From: Lacihabitans soyangensis
GTDB taxonomy: Bacteria; Bacteroidota; Bacteroidia; Cytophagales; Spirosomataceae
NCBI RefSeq assembly: GCF_024343775.1
Contig: NZ_RJUF01000175.1
Coordinates: forward strand, 1 to 64,000
Length of the DNA: 64,000 nucleotides
Direction: 5' to 3'
Shown: positions 53,786 through 62,746 of the stretch, one piece after another
Layout: the number at the start of each line of letters is the position of its first letter
Numbering within the stretch: position 1 is the stretch's first letter
Position numbers and translations under genes: made by a program
The notes under the pieces: model-generated
Database searches by the model: none
What the model saw: the letters and a program-made list of their open reading frames with translations, nothing else
Told to the model about the DNA's origin: nothing

Positions 53786-54538
53786 TTATCTTCCCGGAGG
53801 GCAATGTACTTTATAAAAAAGATAGCTTACTGAAAACGAAATGTGGAAATATTTGTCTTTCTGCAAGGTATTCGGGTATTCTAATAAAGTTATGTTTGAG
53901 TCCGAGCCGTCTTGGGCAATGTAATAATTCTGTACCTCTCCATTGGTTGGATTGAAACCAAAGCCATCGAAGGTGTCTGCATTTTTTTTACGTAGTAATA
54001 CACGCGTACTAAATTCAATACCAAAGTTCCACTTACCGTTGATGATTTTTTTGTAGCCAATGCCGAAAGGCAAAACAGGATCGGGGCCGGAAATATTTGC
54101 GTTTTGTTTTGATATCAATCTGGTAGTATATTTTCTAGTAAGAAACTGCATATTCCCTAGACCACCAAACAAATAAGGCGTCCATTGATGTTCATAGCGG
54201 CCATTGTGGGTTCTGAAATTCAAAAAGTTATATTCAATCTGTCCGTTGTAATCCCATAGTGTATTGTTGAATTTTAGCCCTCTGTATTGGTTCAAAACAT
54301 TTCCAGACTTTCGGTCATTGCCATGCACAAAACCGATCATAGCGTTTGCTTTTATGGAGATAACCTTCGAAGCATTGTATCTCACAAAAACATTACTTCC
54401 TATACTTGGATTAAGAACTCTGAATGTTGGTTGTAAGTCACCTTTATAGTAGGTCGGACCCAGACCAGCACCAATCTCAAGTTTTTGTGCTACAGAAAAA
54501 TAAGAAATAGAAAGAAAGAATAGTGTTTTTTTGAACAT
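53786..54538 (-). CDS. DUF6089-type outer-membrane beta-barrel protein
   Basis: The product of about 250 residues starts at ATG 54538 (MFKKTLFFLSISYFSVAQ) with a signal peptide. LEIGAGLGPTYYKGDLQPTFR begins the barrel, and amphipathic strands continue (WNFGIEFSTRVLLRKKNADTFDGF), with a turn at FGIGYKKIINGK. Members sit in the conserved NadK-UppS-BamA neighbourhood of Bacteroidota, which suggests a part in envelope assembly, but the function is unknown. It follows a related barrel gene with 64 bases between. Confidence 0.75.
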   Translation of the reverse strand: MFKKTLFFLSISYFSVAQKLEIGAGLGPTYYKGDLQPTFRVLNPSIGSNVFVRYNASKVISIKANAMIGFVHGNDRKSGNVLNQYRGLKFNNTLWDYNGQIEYNFLNFRTHNGRYEHQWTPYLFGGLGNMQFLTRKYTTRLISKQNANISGPDPVLPFGIGYKKIINGKWNFGIEFSTRVLLRKKNADTFDGFGFNPTNGEVQNYYIAQDGSDSNITLLEYPNTLQKDKYFHISFSVSYLFYKVHCPPGR

Positions 54539-54602
54539 ACCTCTAGTTTGCGACAGCAAAGTTCCTGTTTTTTCTCTGAAATAAAAAAAGGTAGAGGTTA
54601 AA

Positions 54603-55649
54603 TCATTTAATTACAGGGCATTTGATGTTGTTGCTCAAGACGTAACTTAGTGTAAACTGGGTAAGAATATAGCTGTCTATTCTCTTAGTACCTCTCTTGG
54701 ATGAGTAGGGATAAATTTGTTCTGCGTTAGTAGAGGGTGCAATTCCGGCCGTACTAAAACCCAACTGGGATGCTGCTTGAATAAAATTTTGTAGACGCAA
54801 ATCTCCCGAATTTGCCGTGTAATCTTCACCAGCTCTGTAGCTAAAGCCTGCTGCATCGGTACCATAATTTGAAACCATTAAAGACTTCGATGGATAGGTA
54901 GTGTTGCCAACATCATCAAGATAGTCGAATGGTGTAAGTCTTAAACCTGCTTCGGCTGTAAAATCGAAGTTGGAATTTATTTTAACCCTTAGACCCAAAG
55001 CTATTGGCATAACTGGTTGCACGAGAGAATATGTTTTCACGGTGCTTCCCGGAATACCTTGTCCGGAGGTGTTCAACGGCTTTAATGCCTCCCATGGTGC
55101 TTTAGCCGGTAATCCTGTGGCAGGATCAAACCCTACTTCTCCTCTGGCTTTTGGATTATGTCCAAATATGCCAATACCTATGGCACCGTAAGGCATGATG
55201 TTACTCCTGCCTTTTGCACCTTTTCCATATTGAGGAAGTATATTGAAAATGCCTGAAAGCGTAAATTCTTGCAAATCGTTTCTGAAGCTCAAGTTTCGAA
55301 CATAGTTTGCGGCCATTTTTTCTAGGTTTCTTGAGGCAAAAGTATAATCATCGCCATAAATTCTTGCGTAGGTGTAAGACACCCTTGCAGCTGCGTTTGC
55401 ATTCAAAAATCTTGTATAGTTTATACTTCCATTCCAACGAACGTTAGTGTAAATACCATAATAAAACTTCGAATACGGAGCTAAGTCCCCAAAATAGTGC
55501 GAACTACCACCACCAATTCCCACGGTGGCGTATTGGTTAAGGACGCTTTTCTTACTAAAAAGGCCGTTTTTTTGAGCTAGTGCATTAGTAGATACAAGCA
55601 TCATTAATACCAAAACGACGTTGTAATATTTACTTATGGGTTTCAACAT
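54603..55649 (-). CDS. Second DUF6089-type outer-membrane beta-barrel protein
   Basis: The 348-residue protein has a signal peptide (cleavage near NALAQ, residue 25). VGIGGGSSHYFGDLAPYSKFYYGIYTNVRWNGSINYTRFL opens the barrel; RVKINSNFDFTAEAGLRLTPFDYLDDVGNTYP-like residues near 225-253 form the family-specific part. It ends in ILTQFTLSYVLSNNIKCPVIK, with aromatic strand ends. Compared with the next gene it is longer and only partly similar, so the two may have diverged in function. It lies 66 bases after the nadK stop. Confidence 0.78.
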   Translation of the reverse strand: MLKPISKYYNVVLVLMMLVSTNALAQKNGLFSKKSVLNQYATVGIGGGSSHYFGDLAPYSKFYYGIYTNVRWNGSINYTRFLNANAAARVSYTYARIYGDDYTFASRNLEKMAANYVRNLSFRNDLQEFTLSGIFNILPQYGKGAKGRSNIMPYGAIGIGIFGHNPKARGEVGFDPATGLPAKAPWEALKPLNTSGQGIPGSTVKTYSLVQPVMPIALGLRVKINSNFDFTAEAGLRLTPFDYLDDVGNTTYPSKSLMVSNYGTDAAGFSYRAGEDYTANSGDLRLQNFIQAASQLGFSTAGIAPSTNAEQIYPYSSKRGTKRIDSYILTQFTLSYVLSNNIKCPVIK

Positions 55650-55715
55650 GGTGTTTCCTAGTTTTTTCGAATTTGTTCTAAAACGATTTCTAATTCGTTT
55701 TTATTGAATATTTTT

Positions 55716-56603
55716 TTAATTTCTGTTTCTGATATCGTCGCCCCAATTTAGTTTCTTGCGGAGTGTGCTTAAGAAACTCATTCCGTCAATCTTCACTAGT
55801 TTGGCTTTGAAAGTCTCCATGCTGATGTTAATTTCACCCACATCGTCACCAATTATTTTGGCTCTCGAGTCCATCGATACCAAGAAATTCTTGCTGCGAC
55901 TTTCTACTTTCAAAGTAATTTTGCTTTGGCTAGACACTATTATTGGTCTAACAAATAAGTTATGAGGGCAAATGGGTGTGATGATAAAGTTTTCAGACTT
56001 TGGCATCACAAGTGGCCCACCACAACTTAAATTATAACCAGTAGAACCCGTTGGTGTTGCCACCATGAGGCCGTCTGCCCAGTAACTATTTAAAAACTCA
56101 CCGTCTATGTACGCATGAATAACTATCATAGACGAAGTATCGGTTTTCGAGATAGCTATTTCATTCAGAGCAAAATTCATGCCTGATTCAAAAAAGTCAT
56201 TATTAGCCTCAGTATGCAGCATGAGTCTTTCATCTATTTTGTACTGTTTGGCCAAAATCTTCTTGATGGTTTTCTTGATATTTTGTGGCTGAATGTCAGT
56301 TAAAAAACCTAACCTACCAAAGTTAATACCCAATACAGGGATTTCATTGCTCGCTACTAAACCCAAAGTTTCCAAAAAAGAACCATCTCCACCCAAACTA
56401 AAGGCTATGTCAATGTCTTGTAAGTCTTGTGCATTTTTAAAAATATTGGTGTCGTCAAATTGAATTTGAGCTTCATGCAGAATTTCTGTAAATGAATCGG
56501 ATACTTGGTAGGCGATGTCATTGCTCTTTAATTCGTCAAAAATCTCTTGTATAGCAGCCGAAGAGTCTGATTTAAAAACTCTTCCGTGAATGGCAAATTT
56601 CAT
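55716..56603 (-). CDS. nadK: NAD kinase
   Basis: The 295-residue cytoplasmic enzyme phosphorylates NAD to NADP. SLGGDGSFLETLGLV carries the catalytic GGDG with Asp73; VLGINFGRLGFLTDIQP follows. The NE/D motif region reads FALNEIAISK, and DGLMVATPTGSTGYNLSCGGPLV is the second family signature. Length is normal. It follows the CBS-ACT gene by 12 bases and leads into the DUF6089 genes, as in other Bacteroidota. Confidence 0.95.
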   Translation of the reverse strand: MKFAIHGRVFKSDSSAAIQEIFDELKSNDIAYQVSDSFTEILHEAQIQFDDTNIFKNAQDLQDIDIAFSLGGDGSFLETLGLVASNEIPVLGINFGRLGFLTDIQPQNIKKTIKKILAKQYKIDERLMLHTEANNDFFESGMNFALNEIAISKTDTSSMIVIHAYIDGEFLNSYWADGLMVATPTGSTGYNLSCGGPLVMPKSENFIITPICPHNLFVRPIIVSSQSKITLKVESRSKNFLVSMDSRAKIIGDDVGEINISMETFKAKLVKIDGMSFLSTLRKKLNWGDDIRNRN

Positions 56604-56615
56604 AAAATAGGTATT

Positions 56616-57272
56616 TTAGATGCTCAAATATTTCATTAAAAGGTCGTAGCGATCCTTTTCAATGTTTGTAACCGGCTCAGAGGCAAAGTAAGATACTACG
56701 TCATAGCCATATCTTTCTAGTGAGTTGACCACTCCGCTAATCTGGGCAATATCAAGCTTAAGGGTCAAGTGTAATTGGTTCTGGCTGTCATTGGACAGAA
56801 ATAAACTTATAATTTTGGCATATTCGTACTCAATTATTTTCGAAATCTCACTCAAGGAATACTCCTTTTGATGTAGATTGATTTCTATTATGCCGCCATT
56901 GTCATTTAATGCCAATGTTTCAATAAATCTTTCATTGGCCTCTTTTTTTTCGATAACGCCAAGAAATACGTCGGTGCTATCAAATACTGGAAGAAGTTCA
57001 AACGAGGTTTGAGAAAAAAGTTTTATAAGTTCTAGAATTGGTAGATTTGAGTCGATTTTGAGCTCGACCATTTCGGGTCTGATATCCTCGAGAAGGGTGT
57101 CATAGTTATAATTCAGAAGAAATTCTTCTGAAAAGAAACCTGAAAAGTTGTCATCGCATACGTATGGTAAATGTGTATTTTTACATTCGCCCATGAGTTG
57201 TAATGCTCTGTCTACATTATCTGTTTGTTTCAAAACAGGTATATTGCTATCTATAAGTTCTTTGGCTACCAT
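56616..57272 (-). CDS. CBS-pair protein with C-terminal ACT-like domain
   Basis: The 218-residue protein has two CBS repeats (about 1-120: IPVLKQTDNVDRALQLMGECKNTHLPYVCDDNFSGFFSEE, and LPILELIKLFSQTSFELLPVFDSTDVFLGVIEKKEA). An ACT-like domain (about 140-205: GGIIEINLHQKEYSLSEISKIIEYEYAKIISLFLS, then LHLTLKLDIAQISGVVNSLERYGYDVV) follows. Such modules bind adenine nucleotides (CBS) and amino acids (ACT). No catalytic domain is present. It precedes nadK by 12 bases and is the first gene of the cluster, so it may sense nucleotide state for these genes (inference). Confidence 0.85.
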   Translation of the reverse strand: MVAKELIDSNIPVLKQTDNVDRALQLMGECKNTHLPYVCDDNFSGFFSEEFLLNYNYDTLLEDIRPEMVELKIDSNLPILELIKLFSQTSFELLPVFDSTDVFLGVIEKKEANERFIETLALNDNGGIIEINLHQKEYSLSEISKIIEYEYAKIISLFLSNDSQNQLHLTLKLDIAQISGVVNSLERYGYDVVSYFASEPVTNIEKDRYDLLMKYLSI

Positions 57273-57718
57273 GAGGTAGATATTATTTTGATGCTGTTTC
57301 GAAAATATTTTTTAGCTTCACTTGTTTTACAAAGCAATCTAGCCAGTTGTACCTTTTGTGTGTTAGAATATTTGTATGTTCAATTCTCATCTTAAATAGA
57401 CGAAATTTGTTCAATTTATGGTTTACATAACTTTAGCGTCATCGAATCTTTCAGAACCAAAATAATAGGCATGGATTTTAATATCCGTATCCTAATCCTT
57501 TAAGCCACCTTTGTTTCTTTAGCATACTGAACTTTAATTCTTTATTTTCTAAAAATGGTGGTAAGTCCAATATTCAAATAGCTAATAAAGATTCCCGAAA
57601 AGCTAAAAATAAAATGTTATGCATCAGCCCTGATTGCTTCCCAATTATTCAAAGTTCGACATAAATACGTAACATTCGAGCTTATAATAGTGAAAAAACG
57701 AAAAAATTGCCAATAATG
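57273..57718. other. 446-base intergenic region, no gene seen
   Basis: Between two minus-strand genes. I found no credible open frame, tRNA, terminator-grade hairpin or TAnnTTTG box on the minus strand. It must contain the promoter of the envelope cluster, but I cannot place it. Confidence 0.45.
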
Positions 57719-58456
57719 CTATAAATCATTTAAAAAATCACTGATTTGTTTTTCAGATTCAGCTACAATTTCCTCTGCTGTTTTTCCTTTTGTTTCTATT
57801 GGATTTAGAGTTGTCCAAGACATTTTTGTGAAACTTGTTAATGGAAATATACCTTTCGGGTTAAATTTTCCAGTGTTCACTATAGCTATCGGAACGACAT
57901 CAGCTCCCGGACATTTCTTGAGTAAAGTCGCAACCCCACCAACCGCAAAAGGTTTTAATTTGCCAGTTCTGGATCGTGTGCCTTCTGGGAATATCACACC
58001 TGAATAGTTATTTTCAAATATGTATTTGGCAAATCGGATAATTTCTCCGATGGCCTGTTTCGGGTCGTTTCTATTAATTAAGGCAGCTTTACCTACTCTC
58101 AAATTGTAAGAAATACTCGGAATCCCTTTTGAAAGTTCAGCTTTTGAAATGAACAATGGTGTGTTTTTTCTCAAAAACCAAATGATACCAGGGATATCAA
58201 ACATACTCTGATGGTTTGAAATGAAAATAATGGTTTTATCAGTTGATAACTTGACTTTTTGAGAGTAGGAAATACTAGAGCCTGTTAAATACCAGCCATA
58301 TACTATCCAAAAGTTCAACCATTCCACTGTTTTCTGATGTGCTTTTTGACCAAATAACTCATATGCAACAAATTGTATCGGATGAAAAACAACCAGAAGG
58401 ATGCCAAAATATACGATATAAATAGAGCCGAGTATGAGGTCAAGAATCTTTTTCAC
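57719..58456 (-). CDS. plsC: 1-acyl-glycerol-3-phosphate acyltransferase
   Basis: The enzyme of about 245 residues acylates lysophosphatidic acid in phospholipid synthesis at the inner membrane. The catalytic NHQSMFD motif has His82 and Asp87 (counted from the GTG start), and VIFPEGTRSRTGKLKPFAVGG is the substrate motif. An N-terminal membrane helix is present (ILDLILGSIYIVYFGILLVV). I chose GTG at 58456 (then KKILDLILG); the frame is open to a TTG at 58474 that overlaps a possible TAAATTTG -7 box (58472-58479, minus strand). It is divergent from the acyl-ACP desaturase gene. Confidence 0.9.
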   Translation of the reverse strand: MKKILDLILGSIYIVYFGILLVVFHPIQFVAYELFGQKAHQKTVEWLNFWIVYGWYLTGSSISYSQKVKLSTDKTIIFISNHQSMFDIPGIIWFLRKNTPLFISKAELSKGIPSISYNLRVGKAALINRNDPKQAIGEIIRFAKYIFENNYSGVIFPEGTRSRTGKLKPFAVGGVATLLKKCPGADVVPIAIVNTGKFNPKGIFPLTSFTKMSWTTLNPIETKGKTAEEIVAESEKQISDFLNDL

Positions 58457-58547
58457 TGAACTTTTTTTGTGCAAATTTAAGGCTATTTTTTTTAATGATG
58501 GAAGTAAATTGGGTTTTGAATTCTGTCTAAGTTTTTGTTGCTTTCGG

Positions 58548-58578
58548 ATTGAAGGGTGTTTATTTTTATTTACTTTTG
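58548..58578 (+). promoter_or_regulatory. Promoter of the acyl-ACP desaturase gene
   Basis: A -33-like ATTG (58548-58551), then 19 bases, then TACTTTTG (58571-58578), matching the Bacteroidota pattern TTTG-N19-TAnnTTTG with one change. The ATG follows 24 bases after the -7 box. This is the best-formed promoter in the window. Confidence 0.58.
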
Positions 58579-58602
58579 TCCATTATTTAAATAGAAAAAT
58601 TT

Positions 58603-59586
58603 ATGAAATCGCCACTTTCGAGAATTGAAGTGATGAAGTTTGTAGGAGAGAAGTTGGATAGCTTGATAGAGGAATTTCTCAATCCGATAGAAACAAACTG
58701 GCAGCCAACTGATTTTTTGCCTGATTCTACTAAAGAGAATTTTACAACGGAAATAAAGGAACTACAAGAGTCTTGTAGGGAGCTTCCTTATGATTATATG
58801 GCAGTTTTGGTGGGAGATTGTGTCACTGAGGAGGCTCTACCAACATATTCATCGTGGTTGATGGCTGTGGAAGGTGTGAATCAAGTGGAACAGCAGCAGT
58901 CTGGTTGGACCAAATGGGTGAGATGGTGGTCTGCAGAGGAAAATAGACATGGAGATTTGTTGAACAAATATTTGTATTTGTCGGGAAGGGTGAATATGAA
59001 AGAAATGGAAACTTCTACGCAGTGGCTAATAGCGGATGGTTTTGATATTGAGACAGATACCGATCCTTATAAAAACTTTGTTTACACCTCTTTTCAAGAG
59101 TTAGCCACGAATGTTTCGCACCGTAGAACAGCTACTTTGGCCAAGAAGTTTGGCAATAGTCATCTATCAAAAGTATGTGGCGTAATAGCAGCAGACGAAA
59201 TGCGTCATGCCAAGGCTTATAAAACTTTTGTGCAGCGTTTCTTCGAGGTGGATCCTTCAGAAATGATGATTGCTTTTGAATACATGATGAAAAAGAAAAT
59301 CGTAATGCCTGCTCATTTTTTACGTGAAACGGGGCAAAAAATGGGAGATGTTTTTTCTCATTTTTCTGATTCTGCTCAACGTTTGGGTGTTTATACCACC
59401 ATGGACTATATTAAAATTTTGGAGGATTTGTTGGTAGATTGGAAGATTGATAAGATTTCAGAGCTAAATGACTCTGCCGAAAAAGCCAGAGATTATTTGA
59501 TGGCTTTACCAAACAGATTGAAAAGAATTGCTGATAGAACCAAGGTTCCAGAGCTCGAATATGAATTTAGTTGGATTACTAGATAA
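58603..59586 (+). CDS. Acyl-ACP desaturase (soluble, di-iron)
   Basis: The 327-residue soluble enzyme puts a cis double bond in acyl-ACP chains using a di-iron centre. The ligands appear as E112-E113-N-R-H116 (EENRHGDLLNKYLYLSGRV) and D198-E199-M-R-H202 (ADEMRHAKAYKTF), the two EExxH-type motifs of plant-type stearoyl-ACP desaturases. Further ligand glutamates lie in CVTEEALPTY and FTSFQELATN-like positions. Divergent placement with plsC suggests that both tune membrane lipid make-up. A clear promoter precedes it and a strong terminator follows. Confidence 0.92.
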   Translation: MKSPLSRIEVMKFVGEKLDSLIEEFLNPIETNWQPTDFLPDSTKENFTTEIKELQESCRELPYDYMAVLVGDCVTEEALPTYSSWLMAVEGVNQVEQQQSGWTKWVRWWSAEENRHGDLLNKYLYLSGRVNMKEMETSTQWLIADGFDIETDTDPYKNFVYTSFQELATNVSHRRTATLAKKFGNSHLSKVCGVIAADEMRHAKAYKTFVQRFFEVDPSEMMIAFEYMMKKKIVMPAHFLRETGQKMGDVFSHFSDSAQRLGVYTTMDYIKILEDLLVDWKIDKISELNDSAEKARDYLMALPNRLKRIADRTKVPELEYEFSWITR

Positions 59587-59606
59587 GATTTAATTTTAAG
59601 AATGTG

Positions 59607-59634
59607 AAAAGTACTGGCTTGTTTCAGTACTTTT
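59607..59634 (+). terminator. Intrinsic terminator after the desaturase gene
   Basis: A 10-bp stem aaaagtactg/cagtactttt around an 8-base loop, followed by further T. It starts 20 bases after the desaturase stop. Confidence 0.88.
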
Positions 59635-59695
59635 TTCATTTTATAGTAGTTGTGTAGGATGTTTTCTGTTTTAATATCATCATAATTTTTAAAAA

Positions 59696-60055
59696 ATGTT
59701 CCTAAAGAAATTGCACGATTTGTTTTACCTGAAACCACATTTTACGATATTTTTAACTGTTGTTATAGCCATTTTGTGTTTTATTCCTTCGGAAAGAATT
59801 CCAGATGTAACTGATGACAAAACTGCTCATTTTGTGGCATTTGCAATCTTGGGTTTTTCCTGGTTTATGTTTTTGAAAAATTACGTAAAAGTAGCTATTG
59901 GGCTTTCTTTCTTTGCTGTTTTTATTGAGGTTGTTCAATATCTGTTACCGGTAAGTTTTCATAGAGCCTTCGACCTATTAGACATACTGGCGGATATTTT
60001 GGGTATTTTTATAGGATTTGCTGTAGCTTTTGTGTTTAACAAGGTGGTTAAATAA
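59696..60055 (+). CDS. VanZ-like small membrane protein
   Basis: The 119-residue protein has four hydrophobic helices. SERIPDVTDDKTAHFVAFAILGFSWFMFL near 28-56 and FFAVFIEVVQYLLPVSFHRAFDLLDILADILGIFIGF near 71-107 hold the VanZ family's conserved His, Glu and Asp positions. VanZ proteins affect teicoplanin sensitivity in Gram-positives, but the role in Bacteroidota is unknown. It stands alone and ends in a bidirectional terminator shared with aspS. Confidence 0.82.
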   Translation: MFLKKLHDLFYLKPHFTIFLTVVIAILCFIPSERIPDVTDDKTAHFVAFAILGFSWFMFLKNYVKVAIGLSFFAVFIEVVQYLLPVSFHRAFDLLDILADILGIFIGFAVAFVFNKVVK

Positions 60056-60056
60056 A

Positions 60057-60086
60057 AAAGAGCTAAATCTTTCGAAATAGCTCTTT
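60057..60086. terminator. Bidirectional intrinsic terminator
   Basis: Stem aaagagcta/tagctcttt around a 12-base loop, A-rich on the left and T-rich on the right. It lies directly after the VanZ-like stop and about 25 bases from the aspS stop, serving both. Confidence 0.85.
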
Positions 60087-60110
60087 CTTGGGATGTAAAT
60101 TAGGCGAGGT

Positions 60111-61862
60111 TTACTTCGCCGTCACATTTATATATAATTCTTTCAACTGCAAATCAGAAATACTTGACGGAGAGTCAATCATCACATCTCTACCGCTATT
60201 GTTTTTAGGGAATGCAATGAAGTCTCGAATTGATTCAGCTCCACCGAATAACGAAACCAATCTATCAAAACCGAAGGCTAAACCTGCGTGAGGAGGTGCA
60301 CCGTATTCAAAGGCCTCCATCAAGAAACCAAATTGTTTCTTGGCTTCATCGTCAGAAAATCCAAGAATTTCGAACATTCTCTGCTGCAATGGTTTCTGGA
60401 AGATCCTTACCGAACCACCACCGACCTCAGTGCCATTGATTACCATGTCATAAGCATTGGCTCTCACTTTTCCTAAGTCTGAGTCTAATAAAGGTACGTC
60501 TTCTGGTTTTGGTGCTGTGAATGGATGGTGCATCGCAAACCAACGGTTTTCTTCTTCGCCAAACTCCAAAAGTGGGAAGTCAACTACCCAAAGGACTTTA
60601 TATTCGTTTGGATTTCTAAGGCCTAATCTGTTACCCATTTCCAAGCGAAGTTCGTTCAATTGCTTTCTTGCTTTATCAGCCTGGCCTGAAATGATTAAAA
60701 TCAAGTCACCAGCTTTGGCATTGAATTTTTCTCCAATAGCTTTTAGGTCTTCTTCAGAATAAAATTTATCTACTGATGATTTGATTGTTCCATCAGCATT
60801 GAACCTGATATAAACCAATCCTTTGGCACCAATTTGAGGGCGTTTCATCCACTCTGTCAGTTCATCTATTTGCTTTCTGGTATATTCTGCACAGCCCGAT
60901 GCGTTTATTCCTACCACCAATTCGGCGTCGTCAAAAACTTGGAATCCTTTGTTTTGAACAAGCTCGTTGAGCTCTACAAACTTCATGTCGAATCTAATGT
61001 CTGGCTTGTCGCAACCGTAGAATTTCATAGCATCGGCATATGTCATTCTCGGCACTTCTGGAAGGTCGATTTCTTTTACCGTTTTAAATAGATGTTTGAT
61101 TAATCCCTCAAACATATTCAAAACATCTTCTTGTTCTACGTACGACATCTCACAGTCAATTTGCGTAAATTCAGGTTGACGATCCGCCCTAAGATCCTCG
61201 TCTCTGAAACACTTAACTATTTGATAGTATCGGTCAAAGCCCGAAATCATCAACAGTTGTTTGAAGGTCTGAGGCGATTGTGGCAAAGCGTAAAATTCAC
61301 CTGGATTCATTCTACTTGGCACCACAAAATCTCTTGCTCCCTCAGGGGTTGATTTTATCAACACCGGCGTTTCAACTTCTATAAATTGCTGAGAATCAAG
61401 GAAAATTCTTGTTTGTTGAGCCACTTTATGTCTCAAAAGTAGGTTTTGACGAACGGGATTTCTTCTCAAATCCAGATAGCGATATTTCATTCTAAGCTCA
61501 TCACCACCGTCTGTTTCGTCCTCTATAAGGAATGGAGGTAGTTTAGCAGGGTTCAAAATCTCGATATTTTTAACCAAAATTTCTACCGCTCCTGTGTCTA
61601 TCTTGTCATTCTTAGATAACCTCTCTATTACTTTTCCTTCGGCCTTTATTACAAATTCTCTTCCAAGAGTTCTCACTTTGTCCAATACATCAGCCGTGGT
61701 TTTTCCTTCTTCGAAAATCAATTGAGTAATGCCATATCGGTCTCTTAAATCTACCCAAACCATGCCACCTTTGTCTCTTACTTTCTGAACCCAGCCACAC
61801 AAAGCAACTGATTCGCTAAGATTAGAAATTCGAAGTTCTCCACAGGTATGTGTCCTTAACAT
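60111..61862 (-). CDS. aspS: Aspartyl-tRNA synthetase
   Basis: The 583-residue class II synthetase charges tRNA-Asp. It has an N-terminal OB fold ([44 protein letters not shown]). The core holds [25 protein letters not shown], the motif 2 region [25 protein letters not shown], a bacterial GAD insert, and motif 3 [17 protein letters not shown]. The ATG at 61862 is chosen over an in-frame ATG at 61913, because the family starts at [10 protein letters not shown]. Whether it is discriminating or not cannot be read here; asnS is present, so a discriminating enzyme would suffice. Confidence 0.96.
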   Translation of the reverse strand: MLRTHTCGELRISNLSESVALCGWVQKVRDKGGMVWVDLRDRYGITQLIFEEGKTTADVLDKVRTLGREFVIKAEGKVIERLSKNDKIDTGAVEILVKNIEILNPAKLPPFLIEDETDGGDELRMKYRYLDLRRNPVRQNLLLRHKVAQQTRIFLDSQQFIEVETPVLIKSTPEGARDFVVPSRMNPGEFYALPQSPQTFKQLLMISGFDRYYQIVKCFRDEDLRADRQPEFTQIDCEMSYVEQEDVLNMFEGLIKHLFKTVKEIDLPEVPRMTYADAMKFYGCDKPDIRFDMKFVELNELVQNKGFQVFDDAELVVGINASGCAEYTRKQIDELTEWMKRPQIGAKGLVYIRFNADGTIKSSVDKFYSEEDLKAIGEKFNAKAGDLILIISGQADKARKQLNELRLEMGNRLGLRNPNEYKVLWVVDFPLLEFGEEENRWFAMHHPFTAPKPEDVPLLDSDLGKVRANAYDMVINGTEVGGGSVRIFQKPLQQRMFEILGFSDDEAKKQFGFLMEAFEYGAPPHAGLAFGFDRLVSLFGGAESIRDFIAFPKNNSGRDVMIDSPSSISDLQLKELYINVTAK

Positions 61863-61889
61863 GCTTTTTATTTTTTTTGAAATTGGCTG

Positions 61890-61897
61890 CAAAATTA
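61890..61897 (-). promoter_or_regulatory. Possible -7 box (TAATTTTG) for aspS
   Basis: On the minus strand this fits TAnnTTTG exactly, 28 bases before the aspS ATG at 61862. A TTTG upstream is 13 bases away, too close for a normal -33 box. The box lies inside the longer aspS frame, which supports the shorter start. Confidence 0.42.
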
Positions 61898-61991
61898 GTG
61901 AATTCTTTTCCAAATGCCTTGAGATTTGGCAAAATGTTGTAGGTCAATTGGTTGTTGCAACTGATGAAAGTGGTTCTTGAAAATAGGAATC

Positions 61992-62195
61992 TTAAATAAT
62001 GATGGAGTCTTCCTTAGGGATTATAAATGCTAAAATGAGGTATACAATAATCAAGGATCCGAAGCTGAAAAATGTGGTTAAGGCTACAAGGATCCGAACA
62101 ATGGTAGGGTCTAAGTCGAAATATTTGCCCAAACCCCCACATATACCCAAAAACATTGCCTCTTTTCCTATTGTTCTTCTAAGTTTCTTTTCCAT
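61992..62195 (-). CDS. Second PspC domain membrane protein
   Basis: The product of about 67 residues starts at ATG 62195 (MEKKLRRTIGKEAMFLGICGG). The PspC core reads LRRTIGKEAMFLGICGGLGKYFDLDPTIVRILVALTTFFSFG, then a second helix LIIVYLILAFIIP. An upstream extension of the frame overlaps the terminator at 62230-62255 and is unlikely to be translated. It is related to, but clearly different from, the PspC protein at 41086. Confidence 0.87.
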   Translation of the reverse strand: MEKKLRRTIGKEAMFLGICGGLGKYFDLDPTIVRILVALTTFFSFGSLIIVYLILAFIIPKEDSIII

Positions 62196-62229
62196 TTGAT
62201 TATTAAATGTTTGACTAAAATTAACAAAA

Positions 62230-62255
62230 AAACCTCTTGGTTGTCCAAGAGGTTT
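62230..62255 (-). terminator. Intrinsic terminator between the small membrane gene and pspC
   Basis: A perfect 11-bp stem aaacctcttgg/ccaagaggttt with loop ttgt. On the minus strand it is followed by a T-run. It ends the 62280-62693 gene, and the pspC start lies only 35 bases later, so pspC needs readthrough or a promoter close to the stem. Confidence 0.88.
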
Positions 62256-62279
62256 CAAATATTTTTTCGGGGAAGGTAA

Positions 62280-62693
62280 TTACCAACCAAATGGATTTAT
62301 TAGACCACCAATGCCTAAGAAAAGTGTGGCAATTAGACATCCGATAAATGCTTTTTTTACTTGATCTCTGTCATTGTCAGTAATAAAATAAACCAACGCC
62401 AGGCCAATCACACCAAGGCAGCATCCCCACCAGAAACCACCCAAAAGAGGCATGTCTTTCACTGCGTTGAGGTTTGTTGTAGAAGTTTCATCTAACAATT
62501 CTACATTGGATAATAATTCTGAATTTGATTTTTGAAGCTCAGCTAAAGTCACTTCGGGATTAGCCTCTATGAAGGCTTCTATTTTTTGAATTTTTTCAAA
62601 TTCTTTGTCTGAAATAGTCTTTTCAAACTCGGTGTTGGCCCAAAGGCTTGAAAATGTAAAGGTTACGATTAGGCTTAAAACTACTCTCTTCAT
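62280..62693 (-). CDS. Small exported/membrane protein, unknown
   Basis: The 137-residue protein has a signal peptide (cleavage near LWANTE, residue 20), then an acidic helical stretch (FEKTISDKEFEKIQKIEAFIEANPEVTLAELQKSN) and two membrane helices in the C-terminal half (GGFWWGCCLGVIGLALVYFI and AFIGCLIATLFLGIGGLINPF). A CC pair lies at the start of the first helix. The end, GGLINPFGW, is distinctive, but I do not recognise a named family. It has its own terminator. Confidence 0.6.
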   Translation of the reverse strand: MKRVVLSLIVTFTFSSLWANTEFEKTISDKEFEKIQKIEAFIEANPEVTLAELQKSNSELLSNVELLDETSTTNLNAVKDMPLLGGFWWGCCLGVIGLALVYFITDNDRDQVKKAFIGCLIATLFLGIGGLINPFGW

Positions 62694-62746
62694 TGTTAAT
62701 TAGTGTTTTTTTTAAAGATGTATTTTGTTTTGAATTGGTTGCATTG

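Noticed and set aside
62196-62258. Longer second PspC protein
   Set aside because: The added stretch lies across a strong terminator stem and has no PspC similarity.
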